Part shown: one piece after another, positions 38,635 through 46,879 of the stretch | How the letters are laid out: each line of letters starts with the position of its first letter | How positions within the stretch are numbered: the stretch's first letter is position 1 | Assembly: GCF_037023735.1 (NCBI RefSeq) | Contig: NZ_CP146069.1 | Coordinates: forward strand, 2,521,501-2,585,500 | Direction: 5' to 3' | Length of the DNA stretch: 64,000 nucleotides | Source of the DNA: Roseovarius sp. S88 | GTDB taxonomy: Bacteria > Pseudomonadota > Alphaproteobacteria > Rhodobacterales > Rhodobacteraceae | Notes under the pieces: generated by a model | The model's database searches: none | Seen by the model: only the letters and a program-made list of their open reading frames with translations | Told to the model about the DNA's origin: nothing | Translations under genes and position numbers: made by a program

Positions 38635-40118
38635 TGTCTGATCTCAACACGCTGACCATCGCCGAAGCCCGCGACAAACTGCGCGCCAAGGATGTCACCT
38701 CGCTTGAGCTGACCGAAGCATGCCTCAACGCCATTGAAGGTGCTGATGCCTTGGGCGCGTTCGTGCATAACACGCCTGATCTGGCCCGCGAGCAGGCCAA
38801 GGCAGCCGACGCGCGCCTGGCTAAAGGTGATGCGCCAAACATGTGCGGTATCCCGCTGGGAATTAAGGATTTGTTCTGCACCAAGGGCGTGCCATCACAG
38901 GCCGCATCGGGGATCCTCAACGGGTTCAAGCCGGAGTATGAATCCACCGTCAGCCAGAACCTGTTTGACGCAGGCTCGGTCATGCTGGGCAAGCTCAACA
39001 TGGACGAATTTGCCATGGGGTCCTCCAATGAGACCTCCGTATACGGCAATGCGGTCAATCCCTGGCGGCGCGGCAACGAAGAGACAGCCCTCACGCCGGG
39101 TGGCTCGTCGGGCGGTTCCGCCAGCGCCGTAGCTGCAGACCTGTGTCTGGGTGCCACCGGCACCGATACCGGCGGCTCGATCCGTCAACCTGCAGCCTTT
39201 GTCGGCATCACCGGCATCAAGCCCACCTATGGGCGCTGTTCCCGCTGGGGCATTGTGGCGTTTGCCTCGTCCCTTGATCAGGCCGGACCAATGACCAAAA
39301 CCGTGCGCGATGCGGCGATCATGCTGGAAACCATGTGCAGCCACGACCCCAAGGACAGCACCTCGACCGACCTGCCCGTGCCCGATTTTGAGGCGATGCT
39401 GACCGGCGACATCAAAGGAAAAACCATCGGTATTCCAAAAGAATACCGGATGGACGGGATGCCGGACGAGATCGAAACACTCTGGGCGCAGGGCAAGGAC
39501 ATGCTGGCCGATGCAGGCGCCAAGATTGTCGATATCAGCCTGCCGCACACGAAATACGCACTGCCCGCCTACTACGTGATTGCGCCAGCTGAAGCCTCGT
39601 CAAACCTCGCGCGCTATGATGGCGTGCGCTATGGCCATAGGGCGCAGATGGCGCAGGGCGATGGCATCACCGAAATGTATGAAAAGACCCGCGCCGAAGG
39701 GTTTGGGGCCGAGGTCAAACGCCGTGTGATGATTGGCACTTATGTGCTGTCAGCTGGCTTTTATGACGCCTACTACAACCGTGCTCGCCGGGTTCGCGCC
39801 CTCATCAAGCGCGACTTTGAAGAGGTGTTTGATCAGGGCGTTGACGCTATCCTGACACCCGCCACGCCCTCGGCGGCATTCGAGTTGGGCCGCGAAACTT
39901 CCGATCCGGTGGAGATGTATCTCAACGATGTCTTCACCGTGACAGTAAACCTTGCAGGCCTGCCCGGCATCGCGGTTCCCACCGGCCTTGACAAGCAAGG
40001 CCTGCCTCTGGGACTGCAGCTGATTGGGCGTCCTTGGGAGGAAGGCGATTTGCTCAATACCGCCTACGCGCTGGAAAATGCGGCAGGATTTGTAGCCAAG
40101 CCCACGAAATGGTGGTAA
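38634..40118 (+). CDS. gatA: Glutamyl/aspartyl-tRNA amidotransferase subunit A
   Basis: A 494-residue amidase-signature enzyme that hydrolyses glutamine for conversion of Glu-tRNA(Gln) and Asp-tRNA(Asn). The catalytic lysine is in [11 protein letters not shown], the Ser-cisSer-Ser region in [20 protein letters not shown] and [18 protein letters not shown], with [14 protein letters not shown] following. The C-terminal part has [20 protein letters not shown]. Length and motifs are normal. It overlaps gatC by one base. Confidence 0.97.
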   Translation: MSDLNTLTIAEARDKLRAKDVTSLELTEACLNAIEGADALGAFVHNTPDLAREQAKAADARLAKGDAPNMCGIPLGIKDLFCTKGVPSQAASGILNGFKPEYESTVSQNLFDAGSVMLGKLNMDEFAMGSSNETSVYGNAVNPWRRGNEETALTPGGSSGGSASAVAADLCLGATGTDTGGSIRQPAAFVGITGIKPTYGRCSRWGIVAFASSLDQAGPMTKTVRDAAIMLETMCSHDPKDSTSTDLPVPDFEAMLTGDIKGKTIGIPKEYRMDGMPDEIETLWAQGKDMLADAGAKIVDISLPHTKYALPAYYVIAPAEASSNLARYDGVRYGHRAQMAQGDGITEMYEKTRAEGFGAEVKRRVMIGTYVLSAGFYDAYYNRARRVRALIKRDFEEVFDQGVDAILTPATPSAAFELGRETSDPVEMYLNDVFTVTVNLAGLPGIAVPTGLDKQGLPLGLQLIGRPWEEGDLLNTAYALENAAGFVAKPTKWW

Positions 40119-40146
40119 ATTCCGCCAAAACAAAACGGCAGGACCG

Positions 40147-40914
40147 ATGCAGATGCGACTTTCACTATGCGTAACCGCGCTTGCGGCAGTGGCCGCGTGC
40201 TCCGCCCCTGTGCCAGATAGCGGCGTTCCGAACACCGGTGCTGGTGTGGGATTTGGCAATTACGATCAATATCTTGAACAACAACGTGCACGTGATGCGG
40301 CCCTGGCAGGAAATGCCGTTCCTTCCGCTGGAGCGATATCAGACGAAACCCCGGGATCTGGCACAGCGTATGCGGCGGGCAGTCAGCCCTCAACGGGCAG
40401 TACCGGTGAAGAACTGGCAGCTGAAACGCGTGCACGACTGGCTGAAACAGCCGCTAATTCCGGCGAAGCCATCGTGCATGCCAGCCCCTCGAACCCAGCA
40501 CCGCAAACCGTCGCGGGTGATGCCGGCATTTCAGCGGAGAACGATTTCAACGCTGTGGGTAATGTGCGCTCTATTGACGACGATGCCGAGTTGATCGCTC
40601 AGAATCGCGCGCAATACAAAGTAGTCCAACCTACCGCCCTGCCCCAACGCAGCGGCAGCGCCGGGCCAAACATCGTGGAATATGCGCTGTCGACCAAACA
40701 CTCGGTGGGCACGCAGATCCATAGCCGGGTGGGCATCAACAAGACGGCCCGCTTCGAGCGCAACTGCGCCAAATACGCTTCGCCTGACCTTGCACAGAGT
40801 GATTTCCTGGAAAATGGTGGCCCGTCACGGGACAAGCTTGGACTTGACCCCGACGGGGATGGCTACGCCTGCGCATGGGACCCACGCCCCTTCCGCGCGG
40901 CGGTGGGTGGCTGA
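40147..40914 (+). CDS. Lipoprotein with C-terminal Excalibur-like calcium-binding motif
   Basis: A 255-residue lipoprotein. The signal ends in a lipobox (LAAVAACSAP, lipidated Cys at about residue 18). The middle is low-complexity, rich in Ala, Ser, Gly and Pro. The C-terminus has FERNCAKYASPDLAQSDFLE and LGLDPDGDGYACAWDPRPFR, matching the Excalibur DxDxDGxxC motif with paired cysteines. This domain is thought to bind calcium at the cell surface; its role is unknown. It lies 5 bases before the best start of the amidase gene, so the two probably work together on the envelope. Confidence 0.82.
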   Translation: MQMRLSLCVTALAAVAACSAPVPDSGVPNTGAGVGFGNYDQYLEQQRARDAALAGNAVPSAGAISDETPGSGTAYAAGSQPSTGSTGEELAAETRARLAETAANSGEAIVHASPSNPAPQTVAGDAGISAENDFNAVGNVRSIDDDAELIAQNRAQYKVVQPTALPQRSGSAGPNIVEYALSTKHSVGTQIHSRVGINKTARFERNCAKYASPDLAQSDFLENGGPSRDKLGLDPDGDGYACAWDPRPFRAAVGG

Positions 40915-40919
40915 CAACG

Positions 40920-41603
40920 TTGGCGCAAGAGCCGATCTGGCATCCGTCTCCAAATTTCGGCCCGCGGCGCGACGGGTCGGTGCCTGATATTGTGGTTTTG
41001 CATCACACGGCAATGGAGAGCTGCGATGCTGCGCGAGACCGGCTTTGTGATCCTCAGGCTGAAGTTTCGGCGCATTACCTGATTTCCGAAACCGGAACCT
41101 GCTGGCAGCTGGTTGAAGAAGACATGCGCGCCTGGCATGCCGGGGCCGGGCGATGGGGGGATGTGACGGATGTCAATTCCCGGTCCATTGGGATAGAATT
41201 GGCCAATACTGGCGGCCATCCGTTTCCAGAACCGCAAATGACGACGCTCGAGCACCTGTTGGGCGATGTCATGCACCGGCATAGAATCGCGCCGGAACGG
41301 ATGATTGCACATTCGGACATGGCCCCGGATCGCAAATACGATCCCGGTCCGCGATTTGATTGGTACCGGTTGGCCGCGAATGGCTTGAGTATTTGGCCGC
41401 AAGATCATGATAACGAAGAAGAATTCACCTATTCTGCATATCAGTTCGGCTATTCCTCTGAGGCGACAGACAATGGTATTCTACAAGCCTTCCGAAGCCG
41501 GTTTCGCCCGTGGAAGGATGGCCCTCTTGATGCCAGGGATTGCGCCTTGATGGCCGATCTTGCCCAGCGTTTTCCATTTGACGGCCCGCCCGCCGCCGCC
41601 TAA
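40920..41603 (+). CDS. N-acetylmuramoyl-L-alanine amidase (AmpD/PGRP-like)
   Basis: A zinc amidase of about 227 residues that cuts the bond between MurNAc and the peptide of murein. Zinc ligands appear in IVVLHHTAM (first His), WHAGAGRWGDVTDVNSRSIG with an intact catalytic region, and MIAHSDMAPDRKYDPGPRFD. It starts best at the TTG at 40920, 5 bases after the lipoprotein stop; an ATG at 40875 in the same frame would overlap that gene. No signal peptide is visible, pointing to a cytoplasmic anhydro-muropeptide amidase (AmpD/AmiD type, muropeptide recycling). Confidence 0.87.
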   Translation: MAQEPIWHPSPNFGPRRDGSVPDIVVLHHTAMESCDAARDRLCDPQAEVSAHYLISETGTCWQLVEEDMRAWHAGAGRWGDVTDVNSRSIGIELANTGGHPFPEPQMTTLEHLLGDVMHRHRIAPERMIAHSDMAPDRKYDPGPRFDWYRLAANGLSIWPQDHDNEEEFTYSAYQFGYSSEATDNGILQAFRSRFRPWKDGPLDARDCALMADLAQRFPFDGPPAAA

Positions 41604-41611
41604 AGCTTTGG

Positions 41612-41980
41612 ATCGCGCGGAGGGCCGGACGGCCGCGTGAGGGTGACCTTGCGAGGAAAGTCCGGACTCCACAAGGCAACGGTGCCGGGTAACGCCCGGC
41701 CGGGGCAACCCGAGGGAAAGCGCCACAGAGAACAGACCGGCCCGGACTTCCGGGCCAAGGGTGAAACGGTGGGGTAAGAGCCCACCGCGGGACGGGCAAC
41801 CGGACCGGCATGGCAAGCCCCACCGGGAGCAATGCCAAATAGGGACCGCATATGGGCCGCCTTGGCCCCGTGGTCCGGGTTGGCAGCTAGAGCCTGCGGG
41901 CAATCGCAGGCGCAGATGAATGGCCGTCTCACCCCTCTTGGGGTCAGACAGAATCCGGCTTACAGGCCCTCCGCGCTTAC
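41612..41980 (+). ncRNA. rnpB: RNase P RNA, bacterial class A
   Basis: The catalytic RNA of RNase P, which makes tRNA 5' ends. The universal 5' core GAGGAAAGTCCGGACTCCAC begins at about 41652 and the 3' core ACAGAATCCGGCTTACAGGC at about 41948. P1 is formed by GCGCGGAGGGCC (41615-41626) and GGCCCTCCGCGC (41965-41976), perfectly complementary. Length of about 365 bases is normal. It lies between the amidase gene and argE, and open frames across it on both strands are artefacts. Ends are accurate to a few bases. Confidence 0.97.
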
Positions 41981-42031
41981 TCACGGCTTTGAACGCTTGA
42001 CGCATCGATGCATGCCTCACACAGTCGACGC

Positions 42032-43189
42032 ATGGACAATCTTCAGAACACAATTGCGATCCTTGGCGACCTGATCGCCTTTCCCACGATTTCGCCCGAT
42101 AGCAATCTCGACATGATTGCCTATCTGGCAGAACGGTTGGACAGCGTTGGTGCGTGCGTGGGCATTTACCATGACGAGACGGGCAAGAAGGCCAATCTTT
42201 TTGCCACACTGGGGCCTGATATGCCCGGCGGTGTTGTGCTCTCTGGTCATACCGACGTGGTGCCTGTGTCCGATCAAAGCTGGACCAGCGATCCGTTCGT
42301 GATGGACGAACGTGAAGGGCGGCTCTACGGGCGCGGCAGTTGCGACATGAAAGGTTTTATCGCCGCAACGATTGCCCTTGCCCCTCTCTTTGCCGAGCGC
42401 GTCGGAGCGCGCCCTATTCATTTCGCCTTCACTCATGACGAGGAGTCGGGCTGTTTCGGTGCTCAAGCCCTGGCTGAGCAGTTGCGTGCCAAGGGCGTAC
42501 GCCCGGGTGTGGCCCTGATCGGGGAGCCCACGTCCATGCGCGTGATCGAGGGGCATAAAGGCTGTTACGAATACTCCACGCATTTCACCGGGCTGGCCGG
42601 GCATGGATCAGCGCCCGACATGGGCGTGAATTCCGTCGAATATGCCGCGCGCTATGTCACGCGGCTCTTGCATCTCAAAGACGCACTGCGCGCCCGTGCC
42701 CCCAAAGACAGCCGGTTCGACCCACCCTGGACCACGATCAATGTCGGCGCGCTGCATGGGGGCGTCGCCCACAATGTGATCCCCTCACGCACCTCTGTGG
42801 ATTGGGAGATGCGCCCGGTGCAAACATCAGATGCGGATTACGTAAAATCCGATCTTGAACGCTATTGCGAAGACGAGCTTCTGCCAGACATGCGCGCCAT
42901 ATCGGACGAGGCCGGGATCGTCACCGAGATCATCGCCGAAGTTGAAGGGCTGGAACCCGCGTCAGAGAATGAAGCGCGCGATATCTTTATGGAACTGACA
43001 GGGGCAAATGGGGCTGATCTGGTTGCGTTTGGCACGGAGGCGGGGATTTTTCAGACCCTTGGTTTGACCGCGGTGGTGTGCGGGCCGGGGTCTATCGAAC
43101 AGGCGCACAAAGCGGATGAGAACGTCTCGATAGACCAACTCTCCCAATGTGTCAGCATGCTGGAGCGGCTCACCGCCCGCATCGCCTGA
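42032..43189 (+). CDS. argE: Acetylornithine deacetylase (M20 family)
   Basis: A 385-residue zinc-dependent deacylase releasing ornithine from N-acetylornithine in arginine synthesis. It has the M20 metal motifs VVLSGHTDVVPVS, LYGRGSCDMKGFIAATI, FTHDEESGCFGAQAL (catalytic Glu pair) and IGEPTSM, and the C-terminal His in GSIEQAHKADENVS. The ATG at 42032 (MDNLQNTIAILGDLIAF) is the natural start; an ATG 8 codons upstream is also open. It follows rnpB and is convergent with the LuxR-type gene. Confidence 0.92.
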   Translation: MDNLQNTIAILGDLIAFPTISPDSNLDMIAYLAERLDSVGACVGIYHDETGKKANLFATLGPDMPGGVVLSGHTDVVPVSDQSWTSDPFVMDEREGRLYGRGSCDMKGFIAATIALAPLFAERVGARPIHFAFTHDEESGCFGAQALAEQLRAKGVRPGVALIGEPTSMRVIEGHKGCYEYSTHFTGLAGHGSAPDMGVNSVEYAARYVTRLLHLKDALRARAPKDSRFDPPWTTINVGALHGGVAHNVIPSRTSVDWEMRPVQTSDADYVKSDLERYCEDELLPDMRAISDEAGIVTEIIAEVEGLEPASENEARDIFMELTGANGADLVAFGTEAGIFQTLGLTAVVCGPGSIEQAHKADENVSIDQLSQCVSMLERLTARIA

Positions 43190-43193
43190 GCCC

Positions 43194-43814
43194 TCAAACC
43201 AGCCCCATATCCCGTGCCAGCATGGCAGCGTGGGTGCGGTTCTTGGCCGAAAGCTTGCGCGACAGAGTCTTGACGTGAAGCTTTACCGTGACTTCCTGAA
43301 TATCCAGATCGCGCGCGATTTCCTTGTTGAGCTTGCCCGCCACAAGACCCTGCAAAACATCGCGTTCGCGCGGTGTAAGCTGTACGGCCCCGGCAGGCGC
43401 GTTTTCGGTCAGATACGCATCAGGAGAAAACACCTCGCCCGACAACATCAAACGCATGGCGGCCACCATGGCTTCCGGCTTTAGGCTTTTCGGCAAAAAC
43501 CCGGACGCCCCGGCATCCAGGGCGCGTTGGGCGGCTTCTGATGTTGTCTTCGTCGACAATATGGCCACGGAACACCCGTATTGCGACCGCATCTGCGACA
43601 GGCCATCAAGCGCCTTGCTGTCCGTTCCCAGACAGCCGAGCAGCACAAGGTCAAAAGGGCCGTCTTTGGCATAGAGATCGCTGGCGGCTTCAACGTTCTT
43701 CGTTTGCAGAACTTCAAAGCCGCTTTGCCTGCGCAAATAATCTGTCAGGGCTTCGCGTACCAAATCATGGCCGCCAGCGAATAGTATCTTCGACACTTCT
43801 ATTTCCGTGTTCAT
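43194..43814 (-). CDS. LuxR-family response regulator with a degenerate receiver domain
   Basis: A 206-residue protein in NarL/FixJ layout: receiver at residues 8-120 and LuxR HTH at residues about 140-200 (LTPRERDVLQGLVAGKLNKE, IQEVTVKLHVKTLSRKL). The receiver is changed at key sites. The acidic pair after strand 1 is Gly14-Gly15 (ILFAGGHDLV), and the phospho-acceptor position in FDLVLLGCLG is Gly60. The signalling lysine (GFLPKSLKP) remains. It should therefore not be switched by ordinary phosphorylation. The ATG at 43812-43814 gives the canonical start. No partner kinase is adjacent. Confidence 0.88.
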   Translation of the reverse strand: MNTEIEVSKILFAGGHDLVREALTDYLRRQSGFEVLQTKNVEAASDLYAKDGPFDLVLLGCLGTDSKALDGLSQMRSQYGCSVAILSTKTTSEAAQRALDAGASGFLPKSLKPEAMVAAMRLMLSGEVFSPDAYLTENAPAGAVQLTPRERDVLQGLVAGKLNKEIARDLDIQEVTVKLHVKTLSRKLSAKNRTHAAMLARDMGLV

Positions 43815-44207
43815 GCCGCGTAATAGCAGCGGCCGAGTGTTAATTAACAAGATCAAGACTACAGGCACTTATCCCAGCCACACAATGAAGCTGTGTCGTG
43901 GATTAATCTCATCTTCGAGACAAACCGGGCAAGTGCTTTCGAATTTACCACGAATGGAAACAACGGCCCTAGTTTACTTGTTTTCGGCGGATAGCGGTAG
44001 GGGCTTCTGACTTGAATGTGGGTTGTTTCCCGCACGTTTTTGTCTGTGAAGAGAGCGCTTCTTACAAATTTCGCAGATGATTCTCTCTGGCACTTGCGAT
44101 CTGCCCGGCTCTCGATTGACCGCTAAACAAAGATCCGATGCAGCTTTACTTTCGATAAAATCAAAGGCTTTATTCGAACTACTCAAATATATTTCGAAGA
44201 TTGTCGC
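43815..44207. other. 393-base intergenic region between divergent LuxR and LysR genes
   Basis: The region is clearly more AT-rich than the genes around it, including TTAATTAA at about 43850. TTTCGAATTT lies at 43937-43946, and the ATTCGAA sites described separately are next to the LysR start. A leftward TTG-started frame at 43974-44186 encodes a 70-residue peptide with one CxxC pair. Its codon use is poor and I do not call it a gene. Promoters for both flanking regulators are expected here. Confidence 0.5.
44172..44198. promoter_or_regulatory. Candidate LysR operator in the LysR gene's own promoter
   Basis: ATTCGAA at 44172-44178 and TTCGAA at 44193-44198 lie 10-36 bases before the LysR start codon. 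The same ATTCGAA/TTCGAAT words recur three times in the divergent promoter between the MttB-like and flavoprotein genes. Autoregulation through a shared site is typical of LysR regulators, so this is a candidate binding region, not a proven one. Confidence 0.5.
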
Positions 44208-45188
44208 ATGAAACCATCACAGCTCAGCCTCAGATGGCTTGAGGTTTTTCTGATGACCGCGCAAAGCGGCTCGGTACAGACTGCCGCGCAACAGGCCGGT
44301 CTGTCCGTTAGCACCGTCTCGCATCATCTGAAGTCGCTGGAAACCAAACTCGGCACAGCGCTTTTTGATCACAGCCGCCGTCCCTTGCGCGTCACAGCCG
44401 CAGGTGCGTTATTTCAGCGGGATGTGGACGCCGCCCTGAAGCTCATTCGCAAAGCTGAAGCTGAGGCTCAGGCCGGATCGGTCGGCGAAACGCGATCCCT
44501 GGCGCTGGCCCTGATCGAGGATTTTGACGGCGACATCGCCCCGGAACTGGCACGTCACCTGACCACCGCCATGCCGAAATGCCGGTTTCGCCATCTCACC
44601 CGGCCCAGCCACGAAATTCTGGAGATGCTGCGCGCGCAGGAGATTGACGTCGGCCTCGCGGCACGCCCGCAGTCCGTGCCGGACGCCTTGAGCGAACACG
44701 CCATCCTGCGTGACCCCTACGTTCTGGCTTTGCCTGCTGGCGTCAAACTGGCCGAGAACCGGCTTATAGCTGGACAAACCGACCTGCCGTTTCTGCGCTA
44801 TTCCTCAAATCAGCTCATGGCCCGGCAGATCGAACAGCAATTGCGCCGCCTCAACCGGGATCTGTCAGATCAGTACGAATTCGAGAGCACTCAAACCCTG
44901 ATGCGTCTTGTGGCAGAAGGCGCGGGTTGGGCCATCACCACGCCGATGAATTACCTGCGTGCGCAGCGGTTTCATCGTCAGGTTCGGCTGGCCCCGTTCC
45001 CCGATAAGGGATTTGCGCGCACGTTATCGATCTATGCCACCGAACTCGCCGATCCTGTGGTGGTGCAAACGGTTACCGAGACCCTGCGGCGGCTAATTGA
45101 GACCCGCGCGGTGCAGCCCGTGATCGACGCGGAACCCTGGTTGCGGGATGCCTTTCGATTGCTGCCAGTCAATCGCTCAGAATCTTGA
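44208..45188 (+). CDS. LysR-family regulator of the adjacent MttB-like locus
   Basis: A 326-residue LysR regulator: HTH at residues 6-65 (LRWLEVFLMTAQSGSVQTAA, GLSVSTVSHHLKSLETKLGT) and a substrate-binding domain (RSLALALIEDFDGDIAPELA, EIDVGLAARPQSV, LMRLVAEGAGWAITTP). The inducer is not known. It is convergent with the MttB-like gene, overlapping it by 20 bases, and shares ATTCGAA sites with that gene's promoter. It is therefore the likely regulator of the locus. Confidence 0.9.
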   Translation: MKPSQLSLRWLEVFLMTAQSGSVQTAAQQAGLSVSTVSHHLKSLETKLGTALFDHSRRPLRVTAAGALFQRDVDAALKLIRKAEAEAQAGSVGETRSLALALIEDFDGDIAPELARHLTTAMPKCRFRHLTRPSHEILEMLRAQEIDVGLAARPQSVPDALSEHAILRDPYVLALPAGVKLAENRLIAGQTDLPFLRYSSNQLMARQIEQQLRRLNRDLSDQYEFESTQTLMRLVAEGAGWAITTPMNYLRAQRFHRQVRLAPFPDKGFARTLSIYATELADPVVVQTVTETLRRLIETRAVQPVIDAEPWLRDAFRLLPVNRSES

Positions 45189-46701
45189 ACCGCGCGCGGA
45201 TGGCGGCGTCTTGTTCGGGCGTCAGGTAGTTTGGCTGATGCGTCTGCAAAACCTCCCGCGCCTTGGCACGCGCCACGCTCCAGGCATCGGGCGCGCCCTT
45301 TTCTTGCCAACTGCGCGGCATGTCCCGGTCGGCCAGCTCTGGGTAAACATAGTCGCGCTCCATCGCCTCAAACGTCTGCGCCCCGCCCAGGAAATGCCCC
45401 TCGCCCAGCACCGCATCGCAAATCGCGTCAAAGCCCAGATTGGCCTCGGACACTTCCACACCGCGCAGCGCGCGATAGGTGGCGGCGTGCATCTCATTGT
45501 CGAGGATAAACGCCTCGAAACTGACCCCTAAAAGCGAGGCGGTCATGCCCGAGCTTTCATAGATCAGATTGCCCCCTGCCAGCGCCGCCGCAAGCGAGGT
45601 CAGCCCTTTCTCAGCACCATATTGCGCATCGATTGCCTTGGCGTCCGACATCGAACAGGCGACACCGCTGGGCAGTCCGAGCCAATTGCTCAGCTGCGCC
45701 GAAGCCGCGTTGAGCACGGCAATCTCTCCCCCGCCCCCGGCAAAGGCCCCGGTACGTAAGTCGATCACCAACGGCCAGTTGGAAAAGACCATCGGATGGC
45801 CCGGTTTGATCACATGCACCATCGCAAGGCTGGCCAGCGTTTCTGCCAATGACTGCGCCAGAAACCCTGCAAGCGTGGCCGGTGCCGTAGCCCCAGCCTG
45901 AGCGGCCGTGATGAGCGACACGGGGATGTTGTGCGCCAGACACTCAAACGTCACATCTACAGCGTCCTCTCCATAGCGCATCGGGCTGATAACCGGGCTG
46001 ATATGTGCCTTGAGCCATGGACGTTCTGCGAAAGCACCGTCTCCGCCCGACGCGATATCAAACATCTCGACAATCGGCGCGACGTGCTCAGGCAGTGTGA
46101 ATGCCGTCGCAACGGGCTTGGTAGTGTTCCTGATCAGCGCATATGCGGTGTTCACATCCAGATCGTAAGGGTCTTCGACATCCGTGGCGATACAACAGCG
46201 GGTGAACCAGCTTACGTTGGTCAGTGTGTCCTGTAACCGGGTGAAATCATGCAAGTCGCTCAACGTTGAGGGACGATAAAGCCCGGTCTCAAGGTCAAGC
46301 GTCTGTACCGCAGCCCCGCCTGTGCCAAAATGCACCGCCTGTCCGCCCACGGTAATGCTGCGCGCCGGGTCCCGGCCCTGAAAGGTGAACGTCTTGGCGG
46401 CACTGGAAATCGCCGACTTGATCAGATCTGGCGGCAGGGAAATACGGTCTCCGGACAATTCATGCGCGCCATTTGCAAGAAAGAGCGCCGCAAGCCGGTC
46501 CGGCACCTCCCCTATCCCCAGCTCCTCTAACAGGCGCAGCGCAGTGTCAAAAATCTGCTGCAGATCGGTGTCCATGAGTGGCTTGTATTGGCCGCCAACT
46601 TGTCCAGGTGGCGCTGGGTTGATCGCAGGTGGCGCCGCTGCCTTGGCCAGCCGTTCGCGGCGTCCGGACCGACGCGACGGTTTTCTGGCCTCATTTGGCA
46701 T
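45169..46701 (-). CDS. Trimethylamine methyltransferase family protein (non-pyrrolysine MttB homologue)
   Basis: A 510-residue MttB-superfamily TIM-barrel protein. Family segments include ALRLLEELGIGEVPDRLAAL, HFGTGGAAVQTLDLETGLYR, KAHISPVISPMRYGEDAVD and GGNLIYESSGMTASLLGVSF. True MttB reads an in-frame UAG as pyrrolysine; this gene has no internal UAG, so it belongs to the non-Pyl group, which includes glycine betaine methyltransferase MtgB. The ATG at 46699-46701 has an ideal GGAGG 7 bases upstream. No corrinoid-protein or activase gene is nearby. It is divergent from the flavoprotein gene, and the substrate is unknown. Confidence 0.9.
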   Translation of the reverse strand: MPNEARKPSRRSGRRERLAKAAAPPAINPAPPGQVGGQYKPLMDTDLQQIFDTALRLLEELGIGEVPDRLAALFLANGAHELSGDRISLPPDLIKSAISSAAKTFTFQGRDPARSITVGGQAVHFGTGGAAVQTLDLETGLYRPSTLSDLHDFTRLQDTLTNVSWFTRCCIATDVEDPYDLDVNTAYALIRNTTKPVATAFTLPEHVAPIVEMFDIASGGDGAFAERPWLKAHISPVISPMRYGEDAVDVTFECLAHNIPVSLITAAQAGATAPATLAGFLAQSLAETLASLAMVHVIKPGHPMVFSNWPLVIDLRTGAFAGGGGEIAVLNAASAQLSNWLGLPSGVACSMSDAKAIDAQYGAEKGLTSLAAALAGGNLIYESSGMTASLLGVSFEAFILDNEMHAATYRALRGVEVSEANLGFDAICDAVLGEGHFLGGAQTFEAMERDYVYPELADRDMPRSWQEKGAPDAWSVARAKAREVLQTHQPNYLTPEQDAAIRARFKILSD

Positions 46702-46760
46702 AAGCGACCTCCTCAATGCACTGCTTCATGGAGCGGCATTCGGCACAAACCGGCAAGTGA

Positions 46761-46809
46761 ATTCGAAGTCAGATCAATAAGTCGTAAATCTAATTCGAAT
46801 TTTTCGAAT
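46761..46809. promoter_or_regulatory. Candidate operator cluster in the MttB-like/flavoprotein divergent promoter
   Basis: ATTCGAA occurs at 46761-46767 and 46793-46799, and TTCGAAT at 46803-46809; the last two form the inverted repeat ATTCGAA-TTT-TTCGAAT. The cluster sits about 60 bases before the MttB-like start and 70 before the flavoprotein start, ideal for one regulator acting on both. The same word is in the promoter of the neighbouring LysR gene. The six-base core is rare in such GC-rich DNA. Confidence 0.55.
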
Positions 46810-46879
46810 ACATTGCCCGCATGATTGACGAAAAGACGATTTCCCGGCCTTAACCACATGAACAGCTTGGAGTGGAGCC

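Noticed and set aside
41481..42209. Leftward frame of 242 codons across rnpB
   Set aside because: It covers the RNase P RNA, whose 5' and 3' cores and P1 helix are unambiguous on the plus strand.
43974..44186. Leftward frame of 70 codons with a CxxC pair upstream of the LysR gene
   Set aside because: TTG start without a convincing ribosome site, atypical codon use and position within the promoter region; a zinc-ribbon reading rests on two cysteines only.
45169..46701. MttB-like gene as a pyrrolysine enzyme
   Set aside because: The gene has no in-frame UAG codon and no pylT or pylS is seen; it fits the non-pyrrolysine group.
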